A DNA stretch of 64,000 nucleotides, from the NCBI RefSeq assembly GCF_026183735.1, contig NZ_JAPFRE010000045.1, positions 310,001-374,000 of the forward strand. Direction: 5' to 3'. Position numbers and translations under genes: made by a program. Of this stretch, positions 63,589 through 64,000 are shown in pieces. The notes beneath the pieces are model-generated. The model worked only from the letters and a program-made list of their open reading frames with translations, did no database searches and had not been told where the DNA came from. Origin of the DNA: Alteromonas sp. ASW11-130 (GTDB taxonomy: Bacteria > Pseudomonadota > Gammaproteobacteria > Enterobacterales > Alteromonadaceae). Position 1 is the stretch's first letter; each line of letters starts with the position of its first letter.

Positions 63589-64000
63589 GAAAAAATTAGC
63601 CGTGTTCGGAAATCCGGTTAAACATAGTTTATCACCAACTATTCACCAGATGTTCGCCGAATCCTGTAATGAAATCATTTCATACGAAAAAATTGAATGT
63701 TCAACAGATGGTTTTGTTAACACATTACTAGACTATTTTAACGATCCCGATGTTATTGGGTGCAATATTACGGTTCCGTTTAAACAGGATGCATTTGCAT
63801 TATTAAAAACGAATTGCGACGATTATGCTAACCAAGCTCAAGCCGTAAACACAGTTCGTAAAACTGACACGTTAAGCGGATTCAATACTGATGGTATAGG
63901 ATTGAGAAATGACTTGCTGGCACAAGTAGGTTCCTTACTAGGATGTAGCATTCTTCTGATCGGTGCGGGGGGGGCAGCAAGAGGGGTGGTTCAGCCATTA
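63587..64000 (+). CDS. aroE: Shikimate dehydrogenase AroE (partial, C-terminus outside window)
   Basis: AroE reduces 3-dehydroshikimate with NADPH. The first 138 codons are present. The shikimate-binding start MKKLAVFGNPVKHSLSPTIH, NITVPFK with the catalytic lysine, NTDG and the NADP motif GAGGAARG are all visible. ATG at 63587 overlaps the globin start. It runs off the right edge of the window. Confidence 0.96.
   Translation, partial: MKKLAVFGNPVKHSLSPTIHQMFAESCNEIISYEKIECSTDGFVNTLLDYFNDPDVIGCNITVPFKQDAFALLKTNCDDYANQAQAVNTVRKTDTLSGFNTDGIGLRNDLLAQVGSLLGCSILLIGAGGAARGVVQPL

Overview
This 64 kb window is the replication-origin region of a gammaproteobacterial chromosome, most likely a marine Alteromonadales (Alteromonadaceae-type). 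That placement is inferred from gene order (atp, parAB, rsmG-mnmG, oriC, mioC, mnmE, yidC, rnpA, rpmH, dnaA-dnaN-recF-gyrB), from DnaT and DnaC primosome proteins, cytochrome c4 next to engB, and Spot 42 next to polA. The genus cannot be fixed from the sequence alone. No tRNA, rRNA or CRISPR array was seen.

Layout. 1-6.4 kb (minus strand): end of the atp operon (atpI-B-E-F), then parA-parB and mnmG-rsmG. 6.43-6.90 kb: a dense GATC/DnaA-box region that looks like an E. coli-type oriC. 6.9-14.05 kb (minus): a DUF4097 envelope protein, dnaC, dnaT, mioC, mnmE, yajQ-like, yidC, yidD, rnpA, rpmH. 14.05-14.63 kb: dnaA control region with a second group of DnaA boxes and GATC sites. 14.6-20.8 kb (plus): dnaA, dnaN, recF, gyrB; recF carries two identical parS-like sites. 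20.8-26.5 kb is accessory: a GAF histidine kinase, a possible receiver-domain scrap, a decayed IS256-family element, a secreted phosphodiesterase-like protein and a small DUF2798 protein. 26.5-34.5 kb returns to housekeeping genes (glyS, glyQ, tag, yihI, a methyltransferase, cytochrome c4, engB) with a CsrB/CsrC-like RNA between yihI and engB, as in E. coli.

34.8-45.9 kb (all minus strand) is the most unusual part. It is a compact 10-gene cluster: AraC regulator, LuxE-type acyl-protein synthetase, IscU-like scaffold, IscS/NifS-like cysteine desulfurase, fatty acyl-AMP ligase, acyl carrier protein, flavin monooxygenase-like protein, MMPL/RND exporter, LolA-like periplasmic protein and an outer-membrane barrel. 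I read it as a system that activates, modifies and exports an acyl product, possibly with sulfur chemistry. I do not recognise it as a described pathway.

46-64 kb: two LPS-core-type glycosyltransferases flanked by a Spot 42 RNA and a second Spot 42-like RNA, then polA, elbB, trkH, the def-fmt-rsmB-trkA operon, and a lysM-dprA-smg-yrdD-tsaC-hemF series ending at a globin gene and the start of aroE. Three intergenic tracts of 7-bp tandem repeats (21.11, 26.21 and 46.10 kb) mark the edges of the accessory regions.
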